Source: Cordylochernes scorpioides (lineage: Eukaryota; Arthropoda; Arachnida; Pseudoscorpiones; Chernetidae). From it: a DNA stretch of 64,000 nt. The stretch is taken from assembly GCA_030710605.1 (NCBI GenBank), contig CP092872.1, positions 94,706,922 to 94,770,921 of the forward strand, read 5' to 3'. Position numbers and translations under genes: made by a program. Below, in pieces: positions 51,769 through 61,796 of the stretch (the first letter of the stretch is position 1; each line of letters opens with the position of its first letter). The notes under the pieces were generated by a model. The model saw nothing but the letters and a program-made list of their open reading frames with translations. It was not told the origin of the DNA and made no database searches.

Positions 51769-52106
51769 GTCAGAGCGTGCAACTAACTGACTCCGTGCCG
51801 CCCTCTACCGGCCGTATGGATCGACGCGTTCTGTCCTAACTCCCGCACTACACGGACACATCTGTTATCTCTGTTTTATACTATTCATTAGATGTATTTG
51901 TCATTAGAAAAGTTACGACAATGTATTTCTACCCCTCTTGTACACAAAATGAATGAGTCTACAGAAAATAGTCTACATGAAACTAGGACATAGTTAATCT
52001 ATCTCTTTTATTTCTATATTTTATACCTGGCCTGGGGAATCTAACCTTTTTGAACAACTTTGGTTGCGTTCAGCACCTTGATACTTTGATATAGTGCATT
52101 AAGATC
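51769..52106 (-). promoter_or_regulatory. Probable 5' UTR and proximal upstream region of the Stum-like gene
   Basis: Single-copy sequence just upstream of the ATG, GC-richer at 51770-51860. No TATA box or initiator can be named with confidence. Confidence 0.4.
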
Positions 52107-52303
52107 CATAATACTTAAAGTGGAAAGTCTTTGATGTCACAGGTCATCTGTATTTTTTTAAGAAGACAGAGGCAAATTTATTCTCACTTGGTTATCTCGT
52201 GTGTCTTCAATAAAATCACTGTAATATCTTTCAGAGTTATTGTCTGAATCCCGATATACATGCTAAAAGGTACATCTTCCTTAAGTTTTGTCCATGAATG
52301 TAA
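52107..52303 (-). mobile_element. MITE-A, one terminus lost
   Basis: Unique half (GTGGAAAGTCTTTGATGTCA, AAGACAGAGGCAAA) and one module ending TTTTGTCCATGAATGTA. The outer 25 bp of the left end are missing. Confidence 0.8.
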
Positions 52304-52739
52304 ACCCAACTCAAACTAAATTAACTTAACATTTTGACCATGAATCACTAAACCCCATTTCAACTTAACCTGAATAAACCTAATTTAACCTCATATCTAA
52401 GAATAACTAAACCCAAATTAACCTAATTTAACTCGAGTCATAAAATGCTAATTAGATAAATCAGTCTATATATATAGTCATACCTCACTTTAGTTTTCTT
52501 TAAAACTGCTACAAGAGACATTTGTTTTAGAAGAATAAACAATCAAGGAACAGATGACATGGTCTCACAGGTTGTTTTTTTTTAACACAGGTAGACGTAC
52601 TAAGAGATTTGCCTCGTATAACAAGCGCGCGCTCCAGCGCAAGTTTTATTGCAATTTAATACAAGTATAGGATATCGTCCTAGCTTTTGGAAATGACAGC
52701 GATACACTCCACCCTACCACATTTCCATTATCCTCTTGT
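52304..52739. other. No recognised gene
   Basis: AT-rich. At 52310-52440 ACTTAACC/AACCTAATTTAAC words repeat loosely. Confidence 0.45.
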
Positions 52740-53215
52740 ACAGTAGAACAACCTCCATGAGAGGACACTCTCATTATAGGACACCTCTTTACAAAGGACA
52801 GTTTTCATCGCCAAAATATTCCCATTTTTACTAATTAACAACTCTTCGGTAAGAAGACACCTCTACAAAGGACAGTTTTCATCGCTAAAATTTTCCCATT
52901 TTTACTAATTAACAACTCTTCGGTAAGAAGACACCTCTACAAAGGACAGTTTTCATCGCTAAAAATTCCCATTTTTACTAATTAACAACTCTTCGGTAAG
53001 AAGACACCTCTACAAAGGACAGTTTTTATCGCTAAAAATTCCCATTTTTACTGATTAACAACTCTTCGGTAAGAAGACACCTCTACAAAGGACAGTTTTC
53101 ACCGCTAAAAATTCCCATTTTTACTGATTAACAACTCTTCGGTAAGAAGACACCTCTACAAAGGACAGTTTTTATCGCTAAAAAATCCCATTTTTATTAA
53201 TTAACAACTTTTCGA
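52740..53215 (+). repeat. 73-bp tandem array in a pogo-like end
   Basis: Starts with ACAGTAGAACAACCTCCATG AGAGGACAC, like a pogo terminus. Then about six units of CTCTTCGGTAAGAAGACACC, TCTACAAAGGACAGTTTTCA and ATTCCCATTTTTACT follow at 73-74 bp spacing. No inverted right end is visible. Confidence 0.85.
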
Positions 53216-53456
53216 TAATGATTGTTTTAATTTAAAAAGTATTAATTACAATTTAGGATAATTACGATTTTTACCTTAGTTGCATATGAGATATCTCTTT
53301 ATACACTTCTTGAGAGATTCCATTTCAGATAAATGATCCGTTAAACTATATCGATATCCATTTTGACTTTGAGACAAAGAAAGTTTTAAAGTTTTCAAAA
53401 TATTAAGAATTATTATTTTTTAAATTTCCCTAGATAGGCTATCTCTTGGTTTCCCA

Positions 53457-54150
53457 TTGTTAAATTATAACCAGAGGTTCAATCTCCCGGTATCCCGATT
53501 GTTTCAGTTCGGGAAGCAAGAGAGGTTCAATCTCCCGGTATCCCGATTGTCTCAATTCGGGAAGCAAGAGGGGTTCAATCTCCCTGTATCCCGATTGTCT
53601 CAATTCGGGAAGCAAGAACGGTTCAATCTCCCTGTATCCCGATTGTCCCAGTTCGGGAAGCAAGAGCGGTTCAATCTCCCTGTATCCCGATTGTCCCAGT
53701 TCGGGAAGCAAGAGCGGTTCAATCTCCCTGTATCCCGATTGTCCCAGTTCGGGAAGCAAGAGCGGTTCAATCTCCCTGTATCCCGATTGTCCCAATTCGG
53801 AAAGCAAGAGAGGTTCAATCTCCCCGTATCCCGATTGTCCCAGTTCGGGAAGCAAGAGCGGTTCAATCTCCCCGTATCCCGATTGTCCCAGTTCGGGAAG
53901 CAAGAGGGGTTCAATCTCCCCGTATCCCGATTGTCCCAATTCGGGAAGCAAGAGAGGTTCAATCTCCCGGTATCCCGATTGTCCCAGTTCCGGAAACAAG
54001 AGCGGTTCAATCTTCCGGTATCCTGATTATCCGATTTCGGGAAGTTAAGAAGGTTCAATCTCCTAGTATGCTGGTGTTTCAGTTCGGAAAGCAAGAGCGG
54101 CCCAATCTCCCGGTATCCTGATTGTCCCAGTTTGGAAAGCCATATGTTTG
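53457..54150 (+). repeat. 48-bp minisatellite, about 14 copies
   Basis: Unit GGTTCAATCTCCCGGTATCC, CGATTGTCCCAGTTCGGGAA, GCAAGAGC. As 48 is a multiple of three and the unit lacks stops, long frames appear on both strands (189 and 193 codons). They encode only the 16-residue repeat. Confidence 0.95.
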
Positions 54151-55190
54151 ACCTCCCCATTTCCCAATTGTCCCAATTCAAGAAGCCAGGGTTTTAATTT
54201 CACGGTATTTGTTCCAGTTCGGGAAGCAAGAGATTTTCAATCTCCCAGTATCCCAATTATCCCATTTTTGGAAGCTAGATGTTTGGCCTCCCCATATCTC
54301 GATTATCCCAGGTCAAGAAGCTAGGAATTCAATCCCCCAGTATCCCGATTGTCCCAGTTCGGGGAGGTGAGACCCCTAGTATCCCTATTATTCCAAATAG
54401 GGAAACCATAGGTTTAATTCCCCATCATTGCGAATGTCTCAATACAATAAGATATAGGTTAAATCCCCCAATATCCCAATTGTGTTAGTTCAAGAAGTCA
54501 TAGTTTCGATCCGCCAGTATTCCAATTGCCCCAGTTCAAAAAGTCATAGGGTCAATCCCCCAGTATCCCGATTGTCCCATTTCGGGAAGGTTCAATCCCC
54601 CAGTATCCCGATTGTCCCATTTCGGGAAGGTTCAATCCCCCAGTATCTCGATTGTCCCATTTCGGGAAGGTTCAATCCCCCAGTATCCCAGTTGCCCCAG
54701 TTCAAGGAAGTTCAATCCCCAGTATCCCGGTTGTCCCAGTTCAAGGAGGTTCAATCCCCCAGTATCCCGGTTGTCCTAGTTCGGGAAGGTTCTATTCCCC
54801 CAGTATCCCGGTTGTCCCAGTTCAAGGAGGTTCAATCCCCCAGTATCTCGATTGTCCTATTTCGGGAAGGTTCAATCCCCCAGTATCCCGATTGTCCTAG
54901 TTCGGGAAGGTTCTATTCCCCCAGTATCCCGGTTGTCCCAGTTCAAGGAGGTTCAATCCCCCAGTATCCCGGTTATCCCAGTTCAAGGAGGTTCAATCCC
55001 CCAGTATCCCGGTTGTCCCAGTTCAAGGAGGTTCAATCCCCCAGTATCCCGGTTATCCCAGTTCAAGGAGGTTCAATCCCCCAGTATCCCGGTTGTCCCA
55101 GTTCAAGGAGGTTCAATCTCCCAGTATCCCGGTTTTCCCAGTTCAAGAAGTCATAAGTTCAATCCCCCAGTATCCCGGTTGTCCCAGTTT
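54151..55190 (+). repeat. 40-bp continuation of the minisatellite
   Basis: First degenerate units (54150-54540), then about 16 clean units of GGTTCAATCCCCCAGTATCC, CGGTTGTCCCAGTTCAAGGA. The eight bases GCAAGAGC of the 48-bp unit are gone. Variants CGGTTATCCC and TCTATTCCCC recur at intervals. Confidence 0.93.
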
Positions 55191-55480
55191 GACCCCCCAG
55201 TCCAGGAAACGAGCCAGTCCAACCACGTGGCTTTGTTGACGCCGCGTTGCCATGGCCCGAGATTGATCGGCTCCAGTCACGTGACGGGGTCCATTGAGAG
55301 ACGCCGATTTCTCACGTGACCCGGGGGCTTGATTGATAGACTAGCTACCGCGACAATTGTGGGAATGGGACACATTACTCTATCGCTGGCACGTCGCAGC
55401 ATTCTTATCATTGGGGCGTTGTTCCCCCTGACACGTCCGTTTGGTCCTGTAATTTAATTTGCATAGCGCCACTCTTATGC
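55191..55480. promoter_or_regulatory. Unique GC-rich block with three CACGTG boxes
   Basis: CACGTG at 55224-55229, 55278-55283 and 55313-55318; the last two are in TCACGTGAC. The block is non-repetitive, GC-rich and about 3.4-3.7 kb upstream of the Stum-like exon. CACGTG is the site of bHLH-zip factors. A regulatory role is inferred only. Confidence 0.4.
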
Positions 55481-55685
55481 AACTTAATACATCCGTTTCT
55501 ATATTCACTTATCTGAAATATTTAATTACTCCGCTGATTTTCTTCAAAACTATATTAACCTATTTTATTTATATATATTTATTTATATTATATTAGTTTA
55601 TATATATTTGATTATCCTCTCACAAGGTAATTATATAGATAATTTGGAATATTTTTGTCAGTTCGGAGAACTAGAATATAATCAA

Positions 55686-55844
55686 TTAAGAAAGAGGCAT
55701 CTCCTTATCGTGCAACTGAAAGTTGCTGATGGCTTGCGCCCTCTATCGGAATAAATGTCAACTATTTATTGAAATTTATTCTGATATATGGCGCAAGTCA
55801 TCAACAAATTTCAGTTGCACGATAAGGAGATGCCTCTTTCTTAA
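55686..55844. mobile_element. M3 palindrome
   Basis: TTAAGAAAGAGGCATCTCCT, TATCGTGCAACTGAAAGTTG, CTGATGGCTTGCGCC is mirrored with few mismatches. The right flank has TTTATGAACCTTATCCCAGT, the usual M3 edge. There is no hammerhead. Confidence 0.85.
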
Positions 55845-55870
55845 TTTATGAACCTTATCCCAGTAAAATG

Positions 55871-56514
55871 TCACATATAATGATGGCGATATAATCAAAT
55901 ATAGATGGCGCTATATGTGTGTTCTGGCATCGAATTTAAAAAAGAAATTTGCATAATTTTATATTTTCTCTAAACAATCAATATTTACTCTATCGATTTC
56001 ATGAAATAAACCTGTAAGAATAATACGTCTCCATACCCCTTTTAATCCATCGCCGCAAATGCTGAAAATATGCAACTTTATTAATTTTTATGCAAAAAAA
56101 CAAAACCACACACGCGTAAAAAGAGCGTGCATACCTTTCTCATTTTAAGAAATTTTAGAAGGAAGAAGAGTTCTTAATTAAAAGTCTTTTTTAAAAAATA
56201 TTTATGCAAACACAAAAATGTTTCTTCTCAAATTAATTTTCATACCGCACAACAAAAATAAAATGTTGGTTATATGTAAAAAAGGTAAATTAGTTTCGTC
56301 TGCTTGTATCATCATCAATCAAATTTTAAAATGGAAGTTTCGATATTGTGTTTTTTTAATAAATGTGTTTCTATAAGGTAAGGGGTGCAATATATAATAA
56401 CATTTTATAGGATTTGTGTTTGTTGATGATTAAGTCTTCGCCATTTAATTAAATAGGTAGTAAAGATATTTAAAAAGAGCAATGTGTATTGATATCAAAT
56501 TCTTCCAATGTAGA
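55871..56514. other. No recognised gene
   Basis: AT-rich single-copy sequence. Confidence 0.5.
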
Positions 56515-56790
56515 TGAATTTTGCCGGAAGAGAATTTTTTCAGAAAGGTTTATTTTCGTTTAAAAATGATTTTTTTCTAAATCTCTGCATTATGCATGAG
56601 TTGTGTTTTTTTAAAGTTAAAATATTTTAATATATATAATATAAAGTTGCGGGAGGATGATATTCATGTACCTAGAGTTGTGGCTTTGTCACCGACCCGA
56701 GGTCACTAGTTTGCGGCGACGGTCAATAGATGGCGTCTGGCTTTAACGTCTATTTTGACGGGAGAGGTGACATTTATCTTCATATATCTC
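56515..56790 (+). mobile_element. Foldback element M2, copy 6, fragment
   Basis: TGTAGATGAATTTTGCCGG at the left, TTGTGGCTTTGTCACCGACC, GGCGACGGTCAATAGATGG and TATTTTGACGGGAGAGGTG at the right. The hammerhead segment is not recognisable. Confidence 0.7.
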
Positions 56791-56944
56791 TTCCTTTAAT
56801 TATGCACATTAGAACGATGCATTATGATCATCACCCTAGTAAAAACCTTTACTAATGGTGATGAAATATAAGCCACAACACCAGTTTAACAAATTCAGAT
56901 AAAAGACTGTACTGATCAGTGCCAATACCCTAAACCATGGTGTA

Positions 56945-57060
56945 TAGTAAGCAAAAATTCGAGAATCACGGGACGAGTGTCTTTTGTACGAAGATTTATT
57001 GTAAATCGCTCAAGCTTTCGGGCTGACCGGCCCTTCTACAGGAGACAAGTGAAAAACATA
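56945..57060 (-). mobile_element. One arm of an M6-type foldback
   Basis: GATTTATTGTAAATCGCTCA, AGCTTTCGGGCTGACCGG, CCCTTCTACAGGAG. On the minus strand: CTGTAGA, GGGC..GCCC, GAAAGCTTGAG. Confidence 0.7.
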
Positions 57061-57099
57061 TGGCACATCAGGCACTATATAGGGATGAGACTATTTACA

Positions 57100-57260
57100 T
57101 ACAGGGTGATCCAAAAGTCCCGCACAACTTTAAAAATTAATAACTCCGCGAATATTTGCGCTAGAGCAATGCGGTAAACACCATTGTGTTCAGAATGCAA
57201 TGGGATTTTTTATGGCAAATATTGAAAATTTCGAAATTGATTTTAGTTACAATTTCATTC
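57100..57260 (-). mobile_element. Mariner-type terminus
   Basis: TA, CAGGGTGATCCAAAAGTCCC and GCACAAC resemble ends of DD41D-type mariners (CAGGGTGTTCC-like). It may be the 3' end of the relic at 58243-59311, but about 1 kb of unassigned AT-rich sequence lies between. Confidence 0.6.
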
Positions 57261-58242
57261 CCTAGATGGCGCTGTACCAGAATAAGAAATTCAGCGGCCA
57301 AATTGTTTGATTAATTGAAAAATATAACTGATCGACACGTATTTTTCCTTTTTGTATACCAGGAAAGAATCCTAATAATATCAAATCGTTAATTAATAAA
57401 GCACCATTTCGCCAAAAGTTAGAAGAAATGGTTAACGATTTTTAAATTTAATCTGAGATATGTAAAATAGGTATATGCAAATTAAAACATGTAGCAAAAA
57501 ATATTTATATTTTTGATAGAGTTTTGTCAAATATATTGAATGTTTGAAAAACATAGCTGAATTCAATACACGATTTTTTGAAATGTTAATATAGTACCAA
57601 AAATTATGATGGTACTACTAATAGGATTTCTTGCTATAAGGAATGTGTAATTTCTTGAATAATTGGCGACACTCGACTATTTAACTGGAAATTTGTCATG
57701 ACCCAACAAATGAAATATAGATGGGAGTGACAAAATACATTTGTCGTACTTTATTCCAAATATCCTATGGGCTTGTCAAATGTTATCATTGTTTATTATA
57801 CTGTACACGATTTTTTAAAATGTATCCCCTCAAATAAATATAATTTTTAAATCAACCTTTTGCGTTAAAAAACGTGGTAGTAAAATCATTTTGTATTATT
57901 TTTTTTTGCCCAAAATTTCTAAAGGTGAGGGGTTACAGAGAATATTCCTTATGCTATTTCTTTTAATGAGCGAAAAGCGATAAATTAAACATAAGGGGTA
58001 AAATTGTGTGTACAGTGTTATTCGAGAAGTTATAACACTTTGGTCTGCACGACATAATATAAGATGTGAGCAAATGACAAACAAACAAAAATTACTCTTC
58101 ACGAATAAAAAAGAGACAAGATATGAGGACAGAATTTATTTACCCATAACCCAACACAAAGAGCTGCAAAACATTGGTAGATAATATAATACATGGAAGC
58201 TTTTATAACACATGAGGTAACTGCCTTCTCTCTTGTATTAGG
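57261..58242. other. No recognised gene
   Basis: AT-rich sequence between a mariner-type terminus and the mariner coding relic. It could be mariner 3' sequence plus an unknown insertion. Confidence 0.4.
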
Positions 58243-59311
58243 TCAGAATCCTTGTTCAATGTGGCGACCTTCATTCTCAAACACCGCCTGCAGACGATAG
58301 ATGACAGAATGTACAACATTAAATAAAATATCTGATGAAATTGATGAAACGTGCCGTCTGATAGAAGCCTTCAACATGACCAATGTGGTAGGCCGACATC
58401 GATAAACACGCGACTTAATGTACCCCCATATCCAAAAATCGCAAGGCGTCAAGTCTGGTGATCTTGAAGGCCACTGGTGTATAAAGTGGCGACTTATCAC
58501 ACGATCTTCACCGAACGTATCCTTCAGCAATTGTTTGGCACCGCGGGAGATATGAGGAGGTCCTCCATCTTGCATGAATGTTATTTCGCTCAGTGCTTGT
58601 CTGTCCTGCAATATGGGGATAACCTTTTCTCTCAAAAGTTGAACATAACGTTCACCAGTTACAGAAACGGTTTTAAATGTTCTTCCATTTATTTCTTAAA
58701 AGAAAAATGGCCCAATAATAAAAGAAAAAGTGAACCCACACCAAACTATAACTCTGGGCTGATGAAGTGGCATTTCTGTAAAAATCCTAGGGTTTTCTGT
58801 TGCCCAAATGCGGCTGTTTTGAGTGTTAACTTCTCCGTTCAGAGCAAATTGAGCTTCATCTGTCCACAGAACATTCAACAGCCAGTTTTCATCAATATCA
58901 ATTTGCCGGAAAACCCATGAAGCGAATTCTTGACGCTTCTCAAAATCGCCGACTTTTAGCTCGTGAAGTCTTTGAATTTTTTTACGGGTATTTTTTAAGA
59001 CAAATTCTTAGTGCTCTCCAAACTGTTCCATACCAAATCCCCGTTTGTCGAGCACTTACTTCTCCATACGTGGATAACGTTTCAATAGCTTCAACATTCT
59101 GCGAAACCGTAGCAACCCCTGACTTGCATGTCGATGGTCTTCCACTCCGAGATTTTGCTTCCAGAGATCCAGTCTTCTCCAAAGTTTTTATCATTCGCCT
59201 TAGAGAGTAGCAACTCATGGGTCCTTTACCGCTTCGAATACCTTTAAAGGTACGAAACGCTTGTAAAGCTTCAGTGGCAGATTCTGAATTGCAATAAAAA
59301 AATTTCACCAA
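58243..59311 (-). pseudogene. Mariner transposase relic, DD41D-like
   Basis: Three minus-strand pieces in order. 59311-58982 starts MVKFFYCNSESATEALQAFR and has the DNA-binding region with RSGRPSTC. 58878-58696 has NVLWTDEAQFALNGEVN, the first catalytic Asp. 58635-58243 has FMQDGGPPHISRGAKQLL, HFIHQWPSRSPDLTPCDFWI. I count 42 residues between the second and third Asp, close to the DD41D (rosa-like) group. Frameshifts lie at about 58980 and 58640-58690. All three acidic residues survive but the frame is broken. Confidence 0.87.
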
Positions 59312-59350
59312 GAGTGATTTATCAATTAATAGGTAATCCCATAATATTAT

Positions 59351-59652
59351 GTTTAAATCAATAAGCTTGAGGGATAAGTTTCTTTTAAATACATTTATTT
59401 CAAGCTTTCGGGCTCAACCGCCCTTCGACAGGAAAAATTCTATTAGCTACTAAAGTTTTCGGATCTAAACTATAAATACATTTGTGAGACGCCTGAGTCT
59501 CGAGTCTCAGGCGTCTCACAAATGTATTTATAGTTTAGATCCGAAAACTTTAGTAGCTAATAGAATTTTTCCTGTCGAAGGGCGGTTGAGCCCGAAAGCT
59601 TGAAATAAATGTATTTAAAAGAAACTTATCCCTCAAGCTTATTGATTTAAAC
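59351..59652. mobile_element. 302-bp near-perfect palindrome (M6 foldback)
   Basis: The two 151-bp halves are exact reverse complements except for one central T/T mismatch. It starts GTTTAAATCAATAAGCTTGA and ends TCAAGCTTATTGATTTAAAC. Each arm has CTGTCGA, GGGC..GCCC, GAAAGCTTG and AATAAATG reading outward. A 12-bp direct repeat AGAGTGATTTAT flanks the insert (59311-59322 and 59660-59671), with 28 extra bases at the left. It lies just before the start of the mariner relic. Confidence 0.96.
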
Positions 59653-59899
59653 AAAACAAAGAGTGATTTATGCTGTAGTGATGGTAAAATAAATTGTTGT
59701 GCATGTAAATAGATGAAGATTATTTGCATTTTTCAAAACCTCATTATGTAAAAATATATGTGTATATAAATTGGATATTTGTTGTTGGCCGAACCAATAA
59801 CCATACACACCTCATCTCGTTAACGGAATAATGTTCTTTGTCTGGTCTGCCTTTTTTTACTCTCTTTGGAGTAGATTTGCTTTTTGATAGTTTTTATTT
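59653..59899. other. Possible LINE 5' UTR
   Basis: Non-repetitive sequence preceding LINE ORF1. The LINE 5' boundary cannot be set; pyrimidine-rich GTCTGGTCTGCC lies at about 59840. Confidence 0.4.
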
Positions 59900-61050
59900 A
59901 TGGAGCTGAACCAGAATGATGGCGGTGGTGGAGGAAGTCAGCAGGCCAACAAGCGGCCGCGTTCTGAGGACGAAGACCTCCTCCCGTCTTCCCATCACCA
60001 ATTTAAATTCAACAGCACGGCGAACTAGTTCAACTTTGAGTGCCAAACCTTCGAAACGATCATTGCCGACACCAGCCTGGACTCCCCCGAAAAAATACAG
60101 ATGGCCACCAAAGGACTGATACTGACTCTCGTCCAAGAGGCAGAACTTCTTCTTAAGGACGCCTTCAAGGGAGCCAGTCTAGGAAGACCCAATCCCACAG
60201 CCAACGTCCCGATTCCCTCCACCTTTTTCGCCTCGGTAGTGGCAGAGAAAGACAAGCCGGTAAAGCCTGCATCTCCGAAACCCAAAGCGAAATCCACATT
60301 TGTGAATCTGGCTCCTTCCTTCGAATCGCATGTCGTCGTCAGGTCGGCTAACCCCAAAGCAACCCAAGGGAATTTTTGAGGGAAATTCAAAAGATTCATC
60401 CTTCCCTAGCGTCATCAAAACACGTGGTGGCGTCCATCAACACCAGCGGCGAGGTGGTTTTCCACCCCAAAACAACCCAAATGGCAAAGTAGCTGGCCAC
60501 TGGGCTGACCTCCCTGCCAACGGGCCTAAGCTGCCCCGAGTGCCCGGTTATCCTACCAAGATACTGCCTCTTCAGAGTGGACGGGGAGGTGCTGGACGAT
60601 GAGATATGCGAGAGCTTCCGCTCCAACCACTCCGTGCAGTCACTCCTGGAAAAGCGTGAAATCAGGGTAGTCCATCGATCGAATAATGCGGCACACAGCA
60701 CTAGTACAGTGTTCATCGAAGTGGACAACCAAGTCGCCGAAATCCTCGGTCAACATGGACGTATTCCTGTGGCGGGTCTAGTGCACAGGTATGAGCGCAG
60801 TCATACTTTAAAGCAATGCTTCCGTTGCTGTGGCTTCGGCCACCGCGCTTCTGCCTGTCCAGCTGCCCATCCAATCTGCTATCGCTGCGGCTCTGCAGAG
60901 CATGAGGGCATCCGATGCTCGGTCGAGCCAAGCCAAAGCCGCTGCTGCCTCTGCAGAAAAAAAATCTGGAGCTCCCACAACCACTTTGCCACATTATCTA
61001 CCTGTCCCTTTGTAAAAGAGAGAATAGCCAGAACAAGAAACAATGTCTAG
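59900..61050 (+). pseudogene. Non-LTR retrotransposon ORF1 (Gag-like, CCHC knuckles)
   Basis: ORF1 proteins of R1/Jockey/I-type LINEs bind the element RNA. ATG 59900 opens a frame MELNQNDGGGGGSQQANKRP; TAG at 60026 interrupts it, then ATKGLILTLVQEAELLLKDA continues to about 60379. A frameshift near 60380 and TAG at 60490 follow; the frame then runs through VDGEVLDDEI to RIARTRNNV and stops at 61050. Zinc knuckles CFRCCGFGHRASAC and CYRCGSAEHEGIRC fit CX2CX4HX4C, with a third Cys/His cluster CCLCRKK..H..C. ORF2 starts within its last 8 bases. Two stops and one frameshift make it inactive. Confidence 0.9.
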
Positions 61051-61796
61051 GCCATTGCGTGTCCTGCAGATGAACGCTAAAAAATCACCAACTGTCATTC
61101 TTGAAATTGCAAATTTGGCAAATTCGACACAGGCCGACATCGTGCTCCTGCAAGAACTCTCAACTAACTTCTTCTGGCCCACACGTGGGTTTCAGGCTTT
61201 TTTTTTTTGTCCCAGGCGCCTACATCCCCTCGGGAATTGTGGCATGTAGCAACCTTCATCCCATCCCTCTAACCTCCCCAGACACCGCCATAACCTCCAT
61301 AGCCATATGTCTAGAGCAGAGCATCATCGTGGTGCACTCGGCCTACTGGCACGGCCTTAGAGCTGCCGATGATTTCATCCCTCTTCTGGAAGATACGATA
61401 AGACGGGCGTCTCTTCCAGTGATCCTGGGTATGGACACTAACGCCCACTCTCCTACCTGGGGCATCCGTGCGAGGTTGGACTTCCGGGGTGCTAATCTTG
61501 AAGAGTTCGCCAGCTTCAATGATCTTCATTTCTTGGGACCTCCTGTGGACTCGACCTGGTCAAATGGGCCTTTATCTTCTTCTATAGATGTAACTCTGGC
61601 ATCCAGCTCACTGGCTATCCATGTCACTAGAGGTTTATCAGATGAGATGGCCTTCACTGACCATATACCTATCTGGACTACATTCCTAGACATGGTCAAT
61701 AACGAGACAAAATCCTCCTGGGTTGAATCCTCATGTAAAGAACAGACCTTTAAATCCTTCCTCAACTCTTCTCTCCACCAGGTAACTACCCTATTA
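61043..61796 (+). pseudogene. LINE ORF2, endonuclease part (interrupted)
   Basis: ORF2 begins ATG 61043, overlapping ORF1. It encodes an exonuclease-endonuclease-phosphatase domain that nicks target DNA: VLQMNAKKSP, IVLLQELS, then after a one-frame shift in a T run at 61199-61208, ILGMDTNAHSPTWG, SSSIDVTLASS and FTDHIPIWT. These are the N, E, D-N, D and D-H catalytic motifs of R1/Jockey-type endonucleases. The frame is cut at 61796 by another LINE and resumes at 63696. The T-run frameshift could be a sequencing error. Confidence 0.9.

Noticed and set aside
53457-55319. Long open frames on both strands (up to 224 codons)
   Set aside because: They follow exactly the 48-bp and 40-bp repeat units, exist on both strands, and have no domain, start context or splice sites.
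58477-59210. Plus-strand open frames of 147 and 97 codons
   Set aside because: Shadows of the mariner transposase relic on the minus strand.
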